DNA from: Ignavibacteria bacterium
GTDB lineage: Bacteria; Bacteroidota; Ignavibacteria; Tepidaquicellales; OLB5
Direction: 5' to 3'
NCBI GenBank assembly: GCA_030835025.1
Contig: JAUQWS010000024.1
Coordinates: forward strand, 34,241 to 98,240
DNA length: 64,000 bases
A program made the position numbers and the translations under genes. Below, piece after piece: positions 8,071 to 16,887 of this stretch. The notes beneath the pieces are model-generated. The model did not search any database. It was not told where the DNA came from and saw nothing but the letters and a program-made list of their open reading frames with translations. Position 1 is the stretch's first letter. Each line of letters begins with the position of its first letter.

Positions 8071-10905
8071 ATGAAAAAGCTATTCATACTGATTCTATGC
8101 CCTCTTTGTTTATCATTGCTTAGTTTTAGAGACAATCAGGAGTTTAAGTATAGAAAAATAAATGACCGGGTAATAATGCGAACAACCGACGGTGCCAAAT
8201 ACCAGGTGGGCATTATTAACATTAAATTCAGAGCAGAGAACAATTCATACAGTGCTTTCACAACAGGTAAGACATCAATCGATAATATTCTGAACCAATA
8301 CGAGGTTTACAGTGTATTTAAGCCATATCCGCTGAAGGAGAATCTCAGTAAGAGACTTCCCGGTGATGAGGATCTGAACAAATTCTTCAGGATCAAGTAC
8401 CGCGGAAAAATAGATCCTTCAGAACTGGCAGCAGAGGTTTTTGCTGAGAATAAAGATCTGCTTGAGTGGGCTGAGCCTGAGTTTGTATATGAATCAGAAT
8501 TTATACCTAACGATCCGCAGGTCGGCGCACAATATCACATAGGAAAGATCAATTGTTACCAGGCTTGGGATCTGTCGCAGGGAGATACTTCAATATACAT
8601 CGGAATAGTTGACAGCGGCAGTGATCTGGATCATCCGGACCTTGCTGCAAATATCAGGTATAATTATGCTGACCCGGTAAACGGAATAGATGATGATGCA
8701 AACGGTTTTGTTGATGACTTCAAAGGATGGGATTTTTTCTATTATGATAATGATCCCAACATACTCGGCGGAAGTGATCACGGTTCGCATGTTTCAGGAT
8801 GTGCTTCACAGGTTACCAATAACAATGTCCACGGTTCAGGTTCGGGTTTCAAGACAAAACTGAGGATCACAAAACATGCTCCTGACTATCCGGATAATCT
8901 GATTTACAATTCAAATGACGGAATAGTTTACCAGTACCAGAACGGTGCAAAAGTCATTAATTGCAGTTTCGGCAGCCCTTCATTCAGCAGCGCTACACAA
9001 AACATTGTTAATAATGCATGGAATGCAGGATCGGTTATTTGCGGTTCTGCCGGAAACGATAATCAGAATGCTCCAAGATATCCCGGTTCATATGATAACG
9101 TAGTTTCTGTTGCCGCATCTAATTCCGGCGACTTAAGAGCATCTTTCTCAAATTATCATTCTACTGTTGATGTAATAGCACCCGGTGATGCTATCTTAAG
9201 CACAGTTTGGGATAACAATTATGCAGTTTTCAGCGGAACATCGATGTCGACACCAATTACCTGCGGTGTTATCGGGTTGATAAGAGCCAAGTATCCTTCA
9301 TGGACGCCGACTCAGGTTGTTGACAGGCTTAAACTTGGCGTAGATAGTATTTACCATCTTAATCCGGGTTTTATCGGAATGCTGGGTACCGGCCGAGTAA
9401 ATGCATTCAAGTGCGTATCTGATAACCCGATAATCTCGCTTGTTTCCAACTCCGCAAGTGACTCGCTTTACGGAAACAATGACAGGGTTTTTGATATAAA
9501 CGAAACTGTCACATTTACGGTTACGTATAAGAATATATGGCTTGGCGGGAATAATATATCTTTGAGACTGATTTCTTCGGATCCTGATATAGAGATCGTG
9601 CAGGATTCTGTTTACGTAGGGAACCTTGCAGCTTACACTACTTATTCCACAACACCTGCAGCAACTTTCAGAGTTAGAGCGAAAACTACATGTCCATTTG
9701 ATAAAGTAATTGCATTTTCGTTAAGGACTTCGGTTAATGCTTTCCATGATAACGCAACTACGAATTTCAATGTTACATTCCGCCAGGGCTGGGCAAATCA
9801 TACAGTGAACAATATGAAGCTTTCGCTGACCAAAGATGGCGCAGTCGGGAAGAAATCCCAGTCATATGGCAACGGGCTAACAATACCCGGTTACACGGGA
9901 GCTCAGCTGCTTGAAAGCGGATTAATGATAGGTGTAAGCAATACTAAAGTATCGGATGTTTGCAGAAGAGGTACGGCTCCCGCCAATGTTTCGGATACGG
10001 ATTTCACCGCACTTAAGTCTTATGAGATGTTCACGCCCGGAACATTTTCAAACCAGGATGGGAAAGGTTATTTCAACGATGACGGAGCAGGATCGAATAA
10101 GATAGGAGTTACAGTGCGCTCGGAAAGTTTTGCATGGACAAGTTCTCCGGATGCGGACTATATAATACTGAGATATACTATCAAGAATACCAGCGGAGGC
10201 AGCATTTCGAACATGTTTGCTGCAATATATGCATATTATACTCCCAATTCTCAGACAGTGAACAATGTCACTGCCCTTGATACTTTAGGAAAATTGGGAT
10301 ATACTTATAATTCGGGAACGAGCAATCCATATTTAGGAGTCAGCCTGCTTTCGGGCCAAACTCTTAATTTCAAGGCCATAAACGCAGCTGAAGTTCTGAC
10401 CGGATTTACGACTGCGGAAAAATGGAGCGCGATGAGCGGCGGCATTGTAAACGGATCATTGGGCCCGGGACTTAACTGCTTTGTCATTTCAGCCGGTCCT
10501 ATGAACCTGAACAATAATGATTCGGTTGTTGTAGGTTATGCAGTTGTAAAAGGAAATGACCTTGCTGAGTTGAAAACGAATTCCAATACAGCAAGGAACA
10601 GGTTTGGTGTGATCGGAATACAGCAGATATCAAATCTGATTCCTGATAAGTTTGCTTTGTATCAGAATTATCCGAATCCGTTCAATCCATCAACCACAAT
10701 AAGGTTTGATGTTGCTTCATTTGACAGGATAAGCATAAGAGTATACGATCTAATCGGCAGGGAAGTTGCTCATTATAACCGCGAACTTCAGCCGGGAGAG
10801 TACAAATATGATTTTGAAGGCACAAATCTTGCCAGCGGGATTTATTTCTACAGGCTGGAGTCTTCATTTTTCAGTGATGTAAAAAAGATGATTTTAATTA
10901 AATAA
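8071..10905 (+). CDS. T9SS-exported S8 (subtilisin-like) serine protease
   Basis: 944 aa. Signal peptide at residues 1-18, then a prodomain to about 145. The peptidase S8 domain follows with catalytic Asp181 (GIVDSGSD), His237 (DHGSHVSG), oxyanion Asn329 (GSAGND) and Ser391 (SGTSMSTP). An Asp-rich insert at about 205-217 (GIDDDANGFVDD) resembles a calcium loop common in secreted subtilases of this lineage. β-rich regions follow, and the last 80 residues are a T9SS type A sorting domain (YQNYPNPFNPSTTI, then ending VKKMILIK). The protein should cross the outer membrane and be released or anchored at the surface, probably as a nutritional or processing protease. It is the first gene of a possible operon with the next two T9SS genes (gaps 31 and 38 nt). 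Confidence 0.95.
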   Translation: MKKLFILILCPLCLSLLSFRDNQEFKYRKINDRVIMRTTDGAKYQVGIINIKFRAENNSYSAFTTGKTSIDNILNQYEVYSVFKPYPLKENLSKRLPGDEDLNKFFRIKYRGKIDPSELAAEVFAENKDLLEWAEPEFVYESEFIPNDPQVGAQYHIGKINCYQAWDLSQGDTSIYIGIVDSGSDLDHPDLAANIRYNYADPVNGIDDDANGFVDDFKGWDFFYYDNDPNILGGSDHGSHVSGCASQVTNNNVHGSGSGFKTKLRITKHAPDYPDNLIYNSNDGIVYQYQNGAKVINCSFGSPSFSSATQNIVNNAWNAGSVICGSAGNDNQNAPRYPGSYDNVVSVAASNSGDLRASFSNYHSTVDVIAPGDAILSTVWDNNYAVFSGTSMSTPITCGVIGLIRAKYPSWTPTQVVDRLKLGVDSIYHLNPGFIGMLGTGRVNAFKCVSDNPIISLVSNSASDSLYGNNDRVFDINETVTFTVTYKNIWLGGNNISLRLISSDPDIEIVQDSVYVGNLAAYTTYSTTPAATFRVRAKTTCPFDKVIAFSLRTSVNAFHDNATTNFNVTFRQGWANHTVNNMKLSLTKDGAVGKKSQSYGNGLTIPGYTGAQLLESGLMIGVSNTKVSDVCRRGTAPANVSDTDFTALKSYEMFTPGTFSNQDGKGYFNDDGAGSNKIGVTVRSESFAWTSSPDADYIILRYTIKNTSGGSISNMFAAIYAYYTPNSQTVNNVTALDTLGKLGYTYNSGTSNPYLGVSLLSGQTLNFKAINAAEVLTGFTTAEKWSAMSGGIVNGSLGPGLNCFVISAGPMNLNNNDSVVVGYAVVKGNDLAELKTNSNTARNRFGVIGIQQISNLIPDKFALYQNYPNPFNPSTTIRFDVASFDRISIRVYDLIGREVAHYNRELQPGEYKYDFEGTNLASGIYFYRLESSFFSDVKKMILIK

Positions 10906-10936
10906 CAAACATATTTTCAAACTAAATTTCAAAGAA

Positions 10937-12739
10937 ATGAAAACAAAACTCTACATTTCAATTGTTGTGCTTCTTGCTTTGAATATTTCGATACTGGGAG
11001 GGGATCATAAGAGGATCAACAAACTGGAAAGGCAGATGGATGCAAGTACGGTGGTGAAAATGATACCGTACAACATAAGTCCTCAGTCATTGGTATTTCT
11101 GCCTATCCAGCTTGCCGACGGTTTCGAAACCGACAGTTTGTCAATAGGACCGGAAATAGCAACAAGTATCTCGGGTTTCTATGATTACAAGACAAACGGC
11201 GAATCAAACAAGTACATTCAGGTAAATCCTTCAAACCCGCTTGAAATTCAAATAGTTGATGTACAGGCTGATTCTACCGATCCGGCAGGTGCAACAACCA
11301 GAAGAACAAAGTGGGCGTTTTCAAGTGATGGCGGCGTAACATGGGAGCCAAATATTAATGTTCCTGATATCAGGTCCGGTTTTGGTGTACTTGATTTACG
11401 TAATGGCGCAGGAGTAATTGCAAATCACAGTACATCTGTTGCAGGTCAGTTAAATAATAATTTATATGTAGATATAGTGCCCTTGGCAGGTTCTTTCACA
11501 GAGTATGGACATCCTTCACCGGCACCGTTCGGAATATGGCCGCAGATAGCAGTCTATAATAACGGTAATGTTGGTATGCTTGGAAGAAGAAACGTGAGCG
11601 GAAACGGACTGGAGACTCTATACTATAGCTTCTGGAATGGAACTACATTGAGCGCATGGTCTCCTGTTTACTTCACAGGTAACACCTGGCAGGGTACTGT
11701 CGGAAGCAATATGAGATTCCATCTTGCAACCAACGGTGCAGGCAGAGTAACTATGATCATTGCTCCTGTTTTGGCTGATGATACTCTGTTTAACAGCAAG
11801 GTTTATGCCAGAACATCTACTGATAATGGTGCTAATTGGGGACCGCTTACAACTATATTCAGACCTTACGGATTAAATGGCGGTGCTGATACAGTTGCGG
11901 GTGCCGGCGGTTCAGGCTTTACCTACAAGAGAAATTCCAACAGGTGGGTGTATGTAACGCCAATTACCACTGATAATCTATATGAGCATGGAAGACTATT
12001 AGCTATTCGGGATGACGGTGATACATCAATAATTGCGACAGCGTCTCAAGTAGGTGCTACCACAACTTATAATCAGGCAATGTCATTTGTATTTAATTTG
12101 GATTTCCCGTCTTTAGGGTGGTCTGCTGACGGCAGTACTTTATATTGCGTATACAGCGTGACTATGCCTGATACTTCGCAGGGTTACAATCAGCGTGACT
12201 TGTTCTGCAGTTATTCACTGGATGAAGGTGCAAACTGGTCCACTCCGTTAAGGCTGACAAATACACCGACAATAGATGAATCCTATCCGTCTGTTTCGGA
12301 TTGGAACAAGGGCAGCTCTGGAAATCCGTATGAAGTTAATATAGTTTATATGAAAGACCCCGGTGTTGGACCGACTTCTTTTGGCGGAACAGCTCCGGCA
12401 TCAAGAAATACGCTTGTTTACAGAAAGCTTACAGCAATTAATATAATCGGGATCAACAACAACCAAACTCTGCTCAGGGATTATCACCTTGCACAGAATT
12501 TCCCGAATCCGTTTAACCCAACAACGAAGATTGAATACAACCTGATAAAATCAGGACTTGTAACTCTGAAAGTATTTGATATACTTGGAAGAGAAGTTGC
12601 TACATTAGTTAACGAGGTCCAGACAACCGGTGTTAAAGAAGTAGAATTTAATGCAGCAAATTTGCCCTCAGGGATCTATTTCTATACCATTAATACAGGT
12701 GGCTTTACAGATACCAAGAAAATGATTCTTGTAAAATAG
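10937..12739 (+). CDS. T9SS-exported protein with Asp-box (BNR) repeats, paralog 1
   Basis: 600 aa. Signal peptide at residues 1-21. Asp-box motifs of the sialidase/BNR type are at about 129 (SSDGGVTW), 294 (STDNGANW) and 426 (SLDEGANW), which implies a β-propeller. The C-terminal T9SS sorting domain contains NFPNPFNPTTKI and ends TKKMILVK. Asp boxes are structural and do not prove sialidase activity; I see no sialidase FRIP motif or arginine triad. The next two genes share the layout, including an N-terminal Y-D-Y-x-T-N-G motif. Likely a surface or secreted binding protein or an unknown hydrolase. Confidence 0.88.
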   Translation: MKTKLYISIVVLLALNISILGGDHKRINKLERQMDASTVVKMIPYNISPQSLVFLPIQLADGFETDSLSIGPEIATSISGFYDYKTNGESNKYIQVNPSNPLEIQIVDVQADSTDPAGATTRRTKWAFSSDGGVTWEPNINVPDIRSGFGVLDLRNGAGVIANHSTSVAGQLNNNLYVDIVPLAGSFTEYGHPSPAPFGIWPQIAVYNNGNVGMLGRRNVSGNGLETLYYSFWNGTTLSAWSPVYFTGNTWQGTVGSNMRFHLATNGAGRVTMIIAPVLADDTLFNSKVYARTSTDNGANWGPLTTIFRPYGLNGGADTVAGAGGSGFTYKRNSNRWVYVTPITTDNLYEHGRLLAIRDDGDTSIIATASQVGATTTYNQAMSFVFNLDFPSLGWSADGSTLYCVYSVTMPDTSQGYNQRDLFCSYSLDEGANWSTPLRLTNTPTIDESYPSVSDWNKGSSGNPYEVNIVYMKDPGVGPTSFGGTAPASRNTLVYRKLTAINIIGINNNQTLLRDYHLAQNFPNPFNPTTKIEYNLIKSGLVTLKVFDILGREVATLVNEVQTTGVKEVEFNAANLPSGIYFYTINTGGFTDTKKMILVK

Positions 12740-12777
12740 AGCGAATATTCGTTCTTCAAAATGAAAGGGAAACATAA

Positions 12778-14550
12778 ATGAAAAAAATATTAACCGTTGT
12801 ACTTTTGGCTGCCCTCAATATCTTCGTCTTCGCTGACAGTCATAAGGCGATCAAACTCGATAAGTCGCTCGAGGATGGTTCGGCGGTAACAAACGGAGTT
12901 CCGGGCAAGATCACGTACGGTAGAACTGTTGCTCTGGATACGTCGAGAAGAGTCCCGGGTCTTACGAGTTGGTGGGATTATCTTACCAATGGTCAGAACC
13001 AAAGAATGGTTGCAGTTTTCGGAGATACCGTTCTTGTTGCAAATTCATATTGCGATTCTGCTAGGGCGCAAACCTCAAATGGCAGGGTGATATACTACCA
13101 GATCAGTTACAATGGCGGAGCAACCTGGGAAGCAGACCCAATACTTGTTCAGGCACAGCCTTTGGGCGGTGCATATCCTGACATATTTCCTGTATTTGTT
13201 TCCGGAAGCAGGACCATGGCAATAACAGGAAGAAATTTCAATCCCGGAAGCAGAGGTTATGCTGGCGTTGATGTTCTTCTTGGAGCCGGTTCATTTACAA
13301 ATACAACAATTCCTGCAGTCGGGTCTGACTATTTTTCATGTTTGCTCAGCTCAACAGAGCTCGGCGGCACGTACCAGTCGGGTGATTCACTGTTCTTCAG
13401 GAAATACAATTACACAAATAACACATTTGGCACACGGCAGATTATTGCTACGCCGACCGCTGAAATTGATGCAAACGGAAGAAAATGTATCGCTTCATCA
13501 AGCAACGGCCAGAATATATTCATAATGTGGTATGTATCAACTGCAGGTGTTGAAAAACTCGCAGGTAAATTCTCTTCAGATGGCGGAAGTACATGGGGCG
13601 CTATGCAGACAGTTATGCCCACTACTTACACAGTCGGCGGAGATGTCACAACTCCCTGGTTTGGCATGGATGTAACATACAAACCTAACACAAGCACTGT
13701 AAGTGCTGCATGGTGTACACAGCCAGATGCCAGTGTGAAGGGATACAAAATACTTTACTGGTCACCCGGAATTAACGGCGGGAACCCTGTGAAAGTAGCA
13801 GACTGGACCAATATGCCCGTGCTCGGAGATACAGCATGGATGTTCAATTCCACTGCGCTTATCCAGGTTGGAATGACCTATGTGTCGCATCCAACGCTTG
13901 CATATTCGTCCGATGGAACAAGGCTGTTCTGTTCATTTAACTCTGTTCAGAAGGACAGCATTGTCTATCCCGATAACAGTGTCTATCTATTTAATGATGT
14001 TTACATTTGTTATTCCGATAATGACGGTGCAACATGGTCAACACCTGTAAAACTTGCAAGCTGCACAGTTGATGGTGACGAAATATATCCCAGTTTATCA
14101 AAAACCGGGAACACTCCCGGAAGCGTCGGAATAGTGTATCAGCTTTCGGCATTCCCCGGAAGCTCAAGCTTCAGCCAGACAACTGCTCCGGTTTCTAAGA
14201 ACTGGATCATCTACAACAGGGTAGATCCTGTAACAGGAAATTCTTTGCCGATAGGTATAAACACTTTATCTACAGAGGTTCCTGATGCTTTCTCATTAAG
14301 CCAGAACTATCCGAATCCGTTTAACCCGACTACTAAGATAAAATTTGATGTGAAGTCAGCAACAAATATCAATATCAAAGTATTCGACGTTACAGGAAGA
14401 GAAGTTGCAAAGCTTGTAAATAATGAATTCGTAAAGGCAGGTACTCATGAAGTTACCTTTGATGCTGCAAGGTTTGCCAGCGGTGTTTATTTCTATACAC
14501 TTGAAGCAGACAATGTTAAGCTGACGAAGAAAATGATGCTTGTTAAGTAA
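12778..14550 (+). CDS. T9SS-exported protein with Asp-box repeats, paralog 2
   Basis: 590 aa. Signal peptide at residues 1-19 (MKKILTVVLLAALNIFVFA). Same architecture as its neighbours: the WWDYLTNG motif, DSARAQTS near residue 95, Asp-box-like NGGATW, SSDGGSTW and NDGATW, the shared GYAGVDVLLGAGSFTNT segment, and a T9SS tail (NYPNPFNPTTKI, ending TKKMMLVK). It is closer to the following paralog than to the preceding one. A GAAAGGG-like ribosome site precedes the start by about 10 nt. Together the three look like the product of tandem duplication. A strong terminator follows. No catalytic function can be assigned. Confidence 0.88.
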   Translation: MKKILTVVLLAALNIFVFADSHKAIKLDKSLEDGSAVTNGVPGKITYGRTVALDTSRRVPGLTSWWDYLTNGQNQRMVAVFGDTVLVANSYCDSARAQTSNGRVIYYQISYNGGATWEADPILVQAQPLGGAYPDIFPVFVSGSRTMAITGRNFNPGSRGYAGVDVLLGAGSFTNTTIPAVGSDYFSCLLSSTELGGTYQSGDSLFFRKYNYTNNTFGTRQIIATPTAEIDANGRKCIASSSNGQNIFIMWYVSTAGVEKLAGKFSSDGGSTWGAMQTVMPTTYTVGGDVTTPWFGMDVTYKPNTSTVSAAWCTQPDASVKGYKILYWSPGINGGNPVKVADWTNMPVLGDTAWMFNSTALIQVGMTYVSHPTLAYSSDGTRLFCSFNSVQKDSIVYPDNSVYLFNDVYICYSDNDGATWSTPVKLASCTVDGDEIYPSLSKTGNTPGSVGIVYQLSAFPGSSSFSQTTAPVSKNWIIYNRVDPVTGNSLPIGINTLSTEVPDAFSLSQNYPNPFNPTTKIKFDVKSATNINIKVFDVTGREVAKLVNNEFVKAGTHEVTFDAARFASGVYFYTLEADNVKLTKKMMLVK

Positions 14551-14569
14551 AATTCAGCAATATTATTAA

Positions 14570-14600
14570 AAAGGCAAAGCATTAGCTTTGCCTTTTTTTT
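14570..14600 (+). terminator. Rho-independent terminator after paralog 2
   Basis: A perfect 11-bp stem, AAAGGCAAAGC (14570-14580) with GCTTTGCCTTT (14585-14595), closes a 4-nt loop and runs into T8. Confidence 0.93.
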
Positions 14601-14694
14601 TGCCTCTGAATTCGCAGAAATCAACACTATTCACTTAAGTTGACCTCTATTAAATAAGGCATATTCATATACTTGCCATATTTTCAAATTATAC

Positions 14695-14725
14695 TTGAAT
14701 TCAATCAATAATTCAATTATATTTA
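14695..14725 (+). promoter_or_regulatory. Promoter for Asp-box paralog 3
   Basis: TTG at 14695-14697, 20-nt spacer, TATATTTA at 14718-14725 (one mismatch to TAnnTTTG). The element AAATTATACTTGA just upstream recurs in front of the TonB-dependent receptor at 16888. Confidence 0.6.
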
Positions 14726-14777
14726 TTAATATAAATCGAAAATTTCGTTAATAATAATCTAAGAAAGGCACCATAGT

Positions 14778-16556
14778 ATGAAAAGACTTATTCTGCTTAC
14801 TGTCGCTTTGACACTTATAGCGGCTGTGTTTTATAATACTACAGATAGGAGACCGGTAAAAGTTGATTTCGTGAAAGAAACCGGCACCAACGTAGTCGAT
14901 TCTAAAGCCCCATCCGGCTACCAGCCCAACTCGGTTCTGGATACACTCGGAACTATCCCGGGGATGAAAGGGTATTATGACTACCAGACAAACGGTAACA
15001 ATACCCACAGAATTTGGGTCAAGGGTGATACTGTTATAGCATCAGTTGATCAAACTGATTCTGCAAACGCTCAGACATCAACTGCAAGAAGGTCTTATTA
15101 TCAGGTTTCTTACAATAATGGTGCAACCTGGGAAGCTGATGCTATTTTAGTCAGCACAAGCGGTAACGCTTACCCTGATCTTCAGCCAATGATCCTTTCC
15201 GGCAGCAGAACAGTAGTTATGACCGGCAGGCAGTTTGACGGAACCGGTGGAAGGCATGGTTATACCGGAGTTGACGTGCTTCTCGGAGCAGGTTCGTTTA
15301 CAAATACTATTGTAGGTAATAGCGGAAGCGATAATTTTGGTATGCCAATAAACGCAAACGAGCTCGGTTGCGGCTGGCTTGGTGCACTTCCTTCAGATTC
15401 GATATTCTTCGGAAAATTCAATATTAACACAAATACTTATTCAGGTGTACAGTTGCTCGCTTCAAGCGTACCGGCAAGCGCAAGACAGTACACTGCTGCC
15501 AACCGCAACCAGAATGTTGCTGTTGCATGGTGGAAATCCGTTGCTCCGACATCACTTGTATATAGAGAGTCCAATAATAACGGTACTTCTTTTGGTGCAG
15601 AACAGACAATAATAACAGAAGGAACTGTTGTCAACGGAACTGCAATTGCACCATGGTTCAATGCAGATATGATATATAAACCGGGCACCACTCAGTTATG
15701 CATGGCATTTGGTACTCTTTTGACCGGTAATTTCGGAACAGCAGGCGGTTATAAGCTTATGTTCTGGTCACCGGCAGTTAACGGCGGAACTCCGGTTAAA
15801 GTTGTTGATTTTGCAAACTATCCTCCGATGGCTGATACTAACATCTGGAATGACAGGCTGAGAAACGTCCAGGTTGGTATGACTGCAATGTCTCATCCGG
15901 GACTTGCTTTCAGTTCAGATGGTTCAAGGCTGTTTGTAGTTTATTCAGGTACTCAGCTTGATACAGTAAACAGTACCAATTACAGTGCCGATGGTTCTTA
16001 TAACTACAATGATATTTATGTACAGTATTCTGATAACAATGGTTCAACATGGAGCGCTCCGAGAAATCTGACTAATACTGCTACGCAGGATGAAATTTAC
16101 CCGTCAATTTCTCCGACTGATAATGCACTCACAGTCATTTCGATAACTTACCAGTTATCAGAGTGCCCCGGCTCGACAAGCTTTACAAATACCACAACTC
16201 CGATATGCCCGGTTCACCAGATCTTCAGAAAGTATGATCCGGTAACTGGACTTATCATCGGTATCCAGAATATTTCAAGCGAGATACCAAGCGGTTACTC
16301 TCTGAAACAGAATTTCCCGAATCCGTTCAATCCTGTTACAAAGATCAGGTTTGATCTTCCAAAATCAGGTAATGTAACACTAAAAGTGTTTAACACTGCC
16401 GGACAGTTGGTGAAGATACTTGCTGATAATGAGTTCACAGGTGCGGGAGTCAAAGAGGTCAGTTTCGAAGGTAACGGACTGGCCAGCGGAGTGTATTTCT
16501 ATACGCTCTCTGTTGGAGAGTTTAGTGAAACCAAGAAAATGGTTTTGGTAAAATAA
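14778..16556 (+). CDS. T9SS-exported protein with Asp-box repeats, paralog 3
   Basis: 592 aa. A short N-terminal hydrophobic segment (LILLTVALTLIAAVF) serves as signal peptide. Shared family marks are YYDYQTNG, DSANAQTS, NNGATW and DNNGSTW Asp-box-like turns, GYTGVDVLLGAGSFTNT near residue 165, and a T9SS tail (NFPNPFNPVTKI, ending TKKMVLVK). An AAGAAAGG ribosome site is present upstream. Unlike the two previous paralogs it has its own promoter and its own terminator, so its expression can be set separately. Function unknown; secreted or surface-bound β-propeller is the best structural guess. Confidence 0.88.
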   Translation: MKRLILLTVALTLIAAVFYNTTDRRPVKVDFVKETGTNVVDSKAPSGYQPNSVLDTLGTIPGMKGYYDYQTNGNNTHRIWVKGDTVIASVDQTDSANAQTSTARRSYYQVSYNNGATWEADAILVSTSGNAYPDLQPMILSGSRTVVMTGRQFDGTGGRHGYTGVDVLLGAGSFTNTIVGNSGSDNFGMPINANELGCGWLGALPSDSIFFGKFNINTNTYSGVQLLASSVPASARQYTAANRNQNVAVAWWKSVAPTSLVYRESNNNGTSFGAEQTIITEGTVVNGTAIAPWFNADMIYKPGTTQLCMAFGTLLTGNFGTAGGYKLMFWSPAVNGGTPVKVVDFANYPPMADTNIWNDRLRNVQVGMTAMSHPGLAFSSDGSRLFVVYSGTQLDTVNSTNYSADGSYNYNDIYVQYSDNNGSTWSAPRNLTNTATQDEIYPSISPTDNALTVISITYQLSECPGSTSFTNTTTPICPVHQIFRKYDPVTGLIIGIQNISSEIPSGYSLKQNFPNPFNPVTKIRFDLPKSGNVTLKVFNTAGQLVKILADNEFTGAGVKEVSFEGNGLASGVYFYTLSVGEFSETKKMVLVK

Positions 16557-16566
16557 GACAGTATTT

Positions 16567-16598
16567 AAAGGGACAAAGCAAAAAACTTTGTCCCTTTT
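16567..16598 (+). terminator. Rho-independent terminator after paralog 3
   Basis: A 12-bp perfect stem, AAAGGGACAAAG (16567-16578) with CTTTGTCCCTTT (16586-16597), closes a 7-nt loop and is followed by only a short T run. Confidence 0.85.
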
Positions 16599-16672
16599 AG
16601 CTTTACCCCACCACACTAATTATATAACGTTTCAAATGCTAAACAATTAATTAATAATTTCTTAAATTATAC

Positions 16673-16703
16673 TTGACTTCACTTTTTAATTGTATTATAT
16701 TTC
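16673..16703 (+). promoter_or_regulatory. Promoter for the TonB-receptor/PorV module
   Basis: TTG at 16673-16675, 20-nt spacer, TATATTTC at 16696-16703. It shares AAATTATACTTGA and TTCA around the -33 element with the promoter at 14695. Confidence 0.6.
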
Positions 16704-16887
16704 GTTTGACTTAGATAAACAGAGAAGTTGGATTTTGATGCTGATGCAGGAAACAATAAGTTTAGTTTTAAGAGTTATAAAGAAATCAAAATTTAAAAAG
16801 GAATTTTTTATTAGATAATTTTTATATTTATGTGATGGTTCCGGGTGCTTACCGGCGCTATCCAAAAACAAATCGGAGGTAATATAA

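Larger units (their letters stand above)
16557..16887 (+). other. 331-nt intergenic region: terminator, promoter, leader
   Basis: The stretch contains the terminator of paralog 3, a Bacteroidota-type promoter at 16673-16703 and a leader of about 175 nt before the receptor ATG. A strong Shine-Dalgarno GGAGGT at 16875-16880 sits 7 nt from the start, unusual for this window. No open frame or recognisable riboswitch was seen in the leader, although its GC-rich patch (TTCCGGGTGC, CCGGCGC) near 16835-16860 could fold. Confidence 0.6.

Noticed and set aside
10937..16556. Sialidase annotation for the three Asp-box proteins
   Set aside because: Asp boxes alone are structural; the sialidase arginine triad and FRIP motif were not found.
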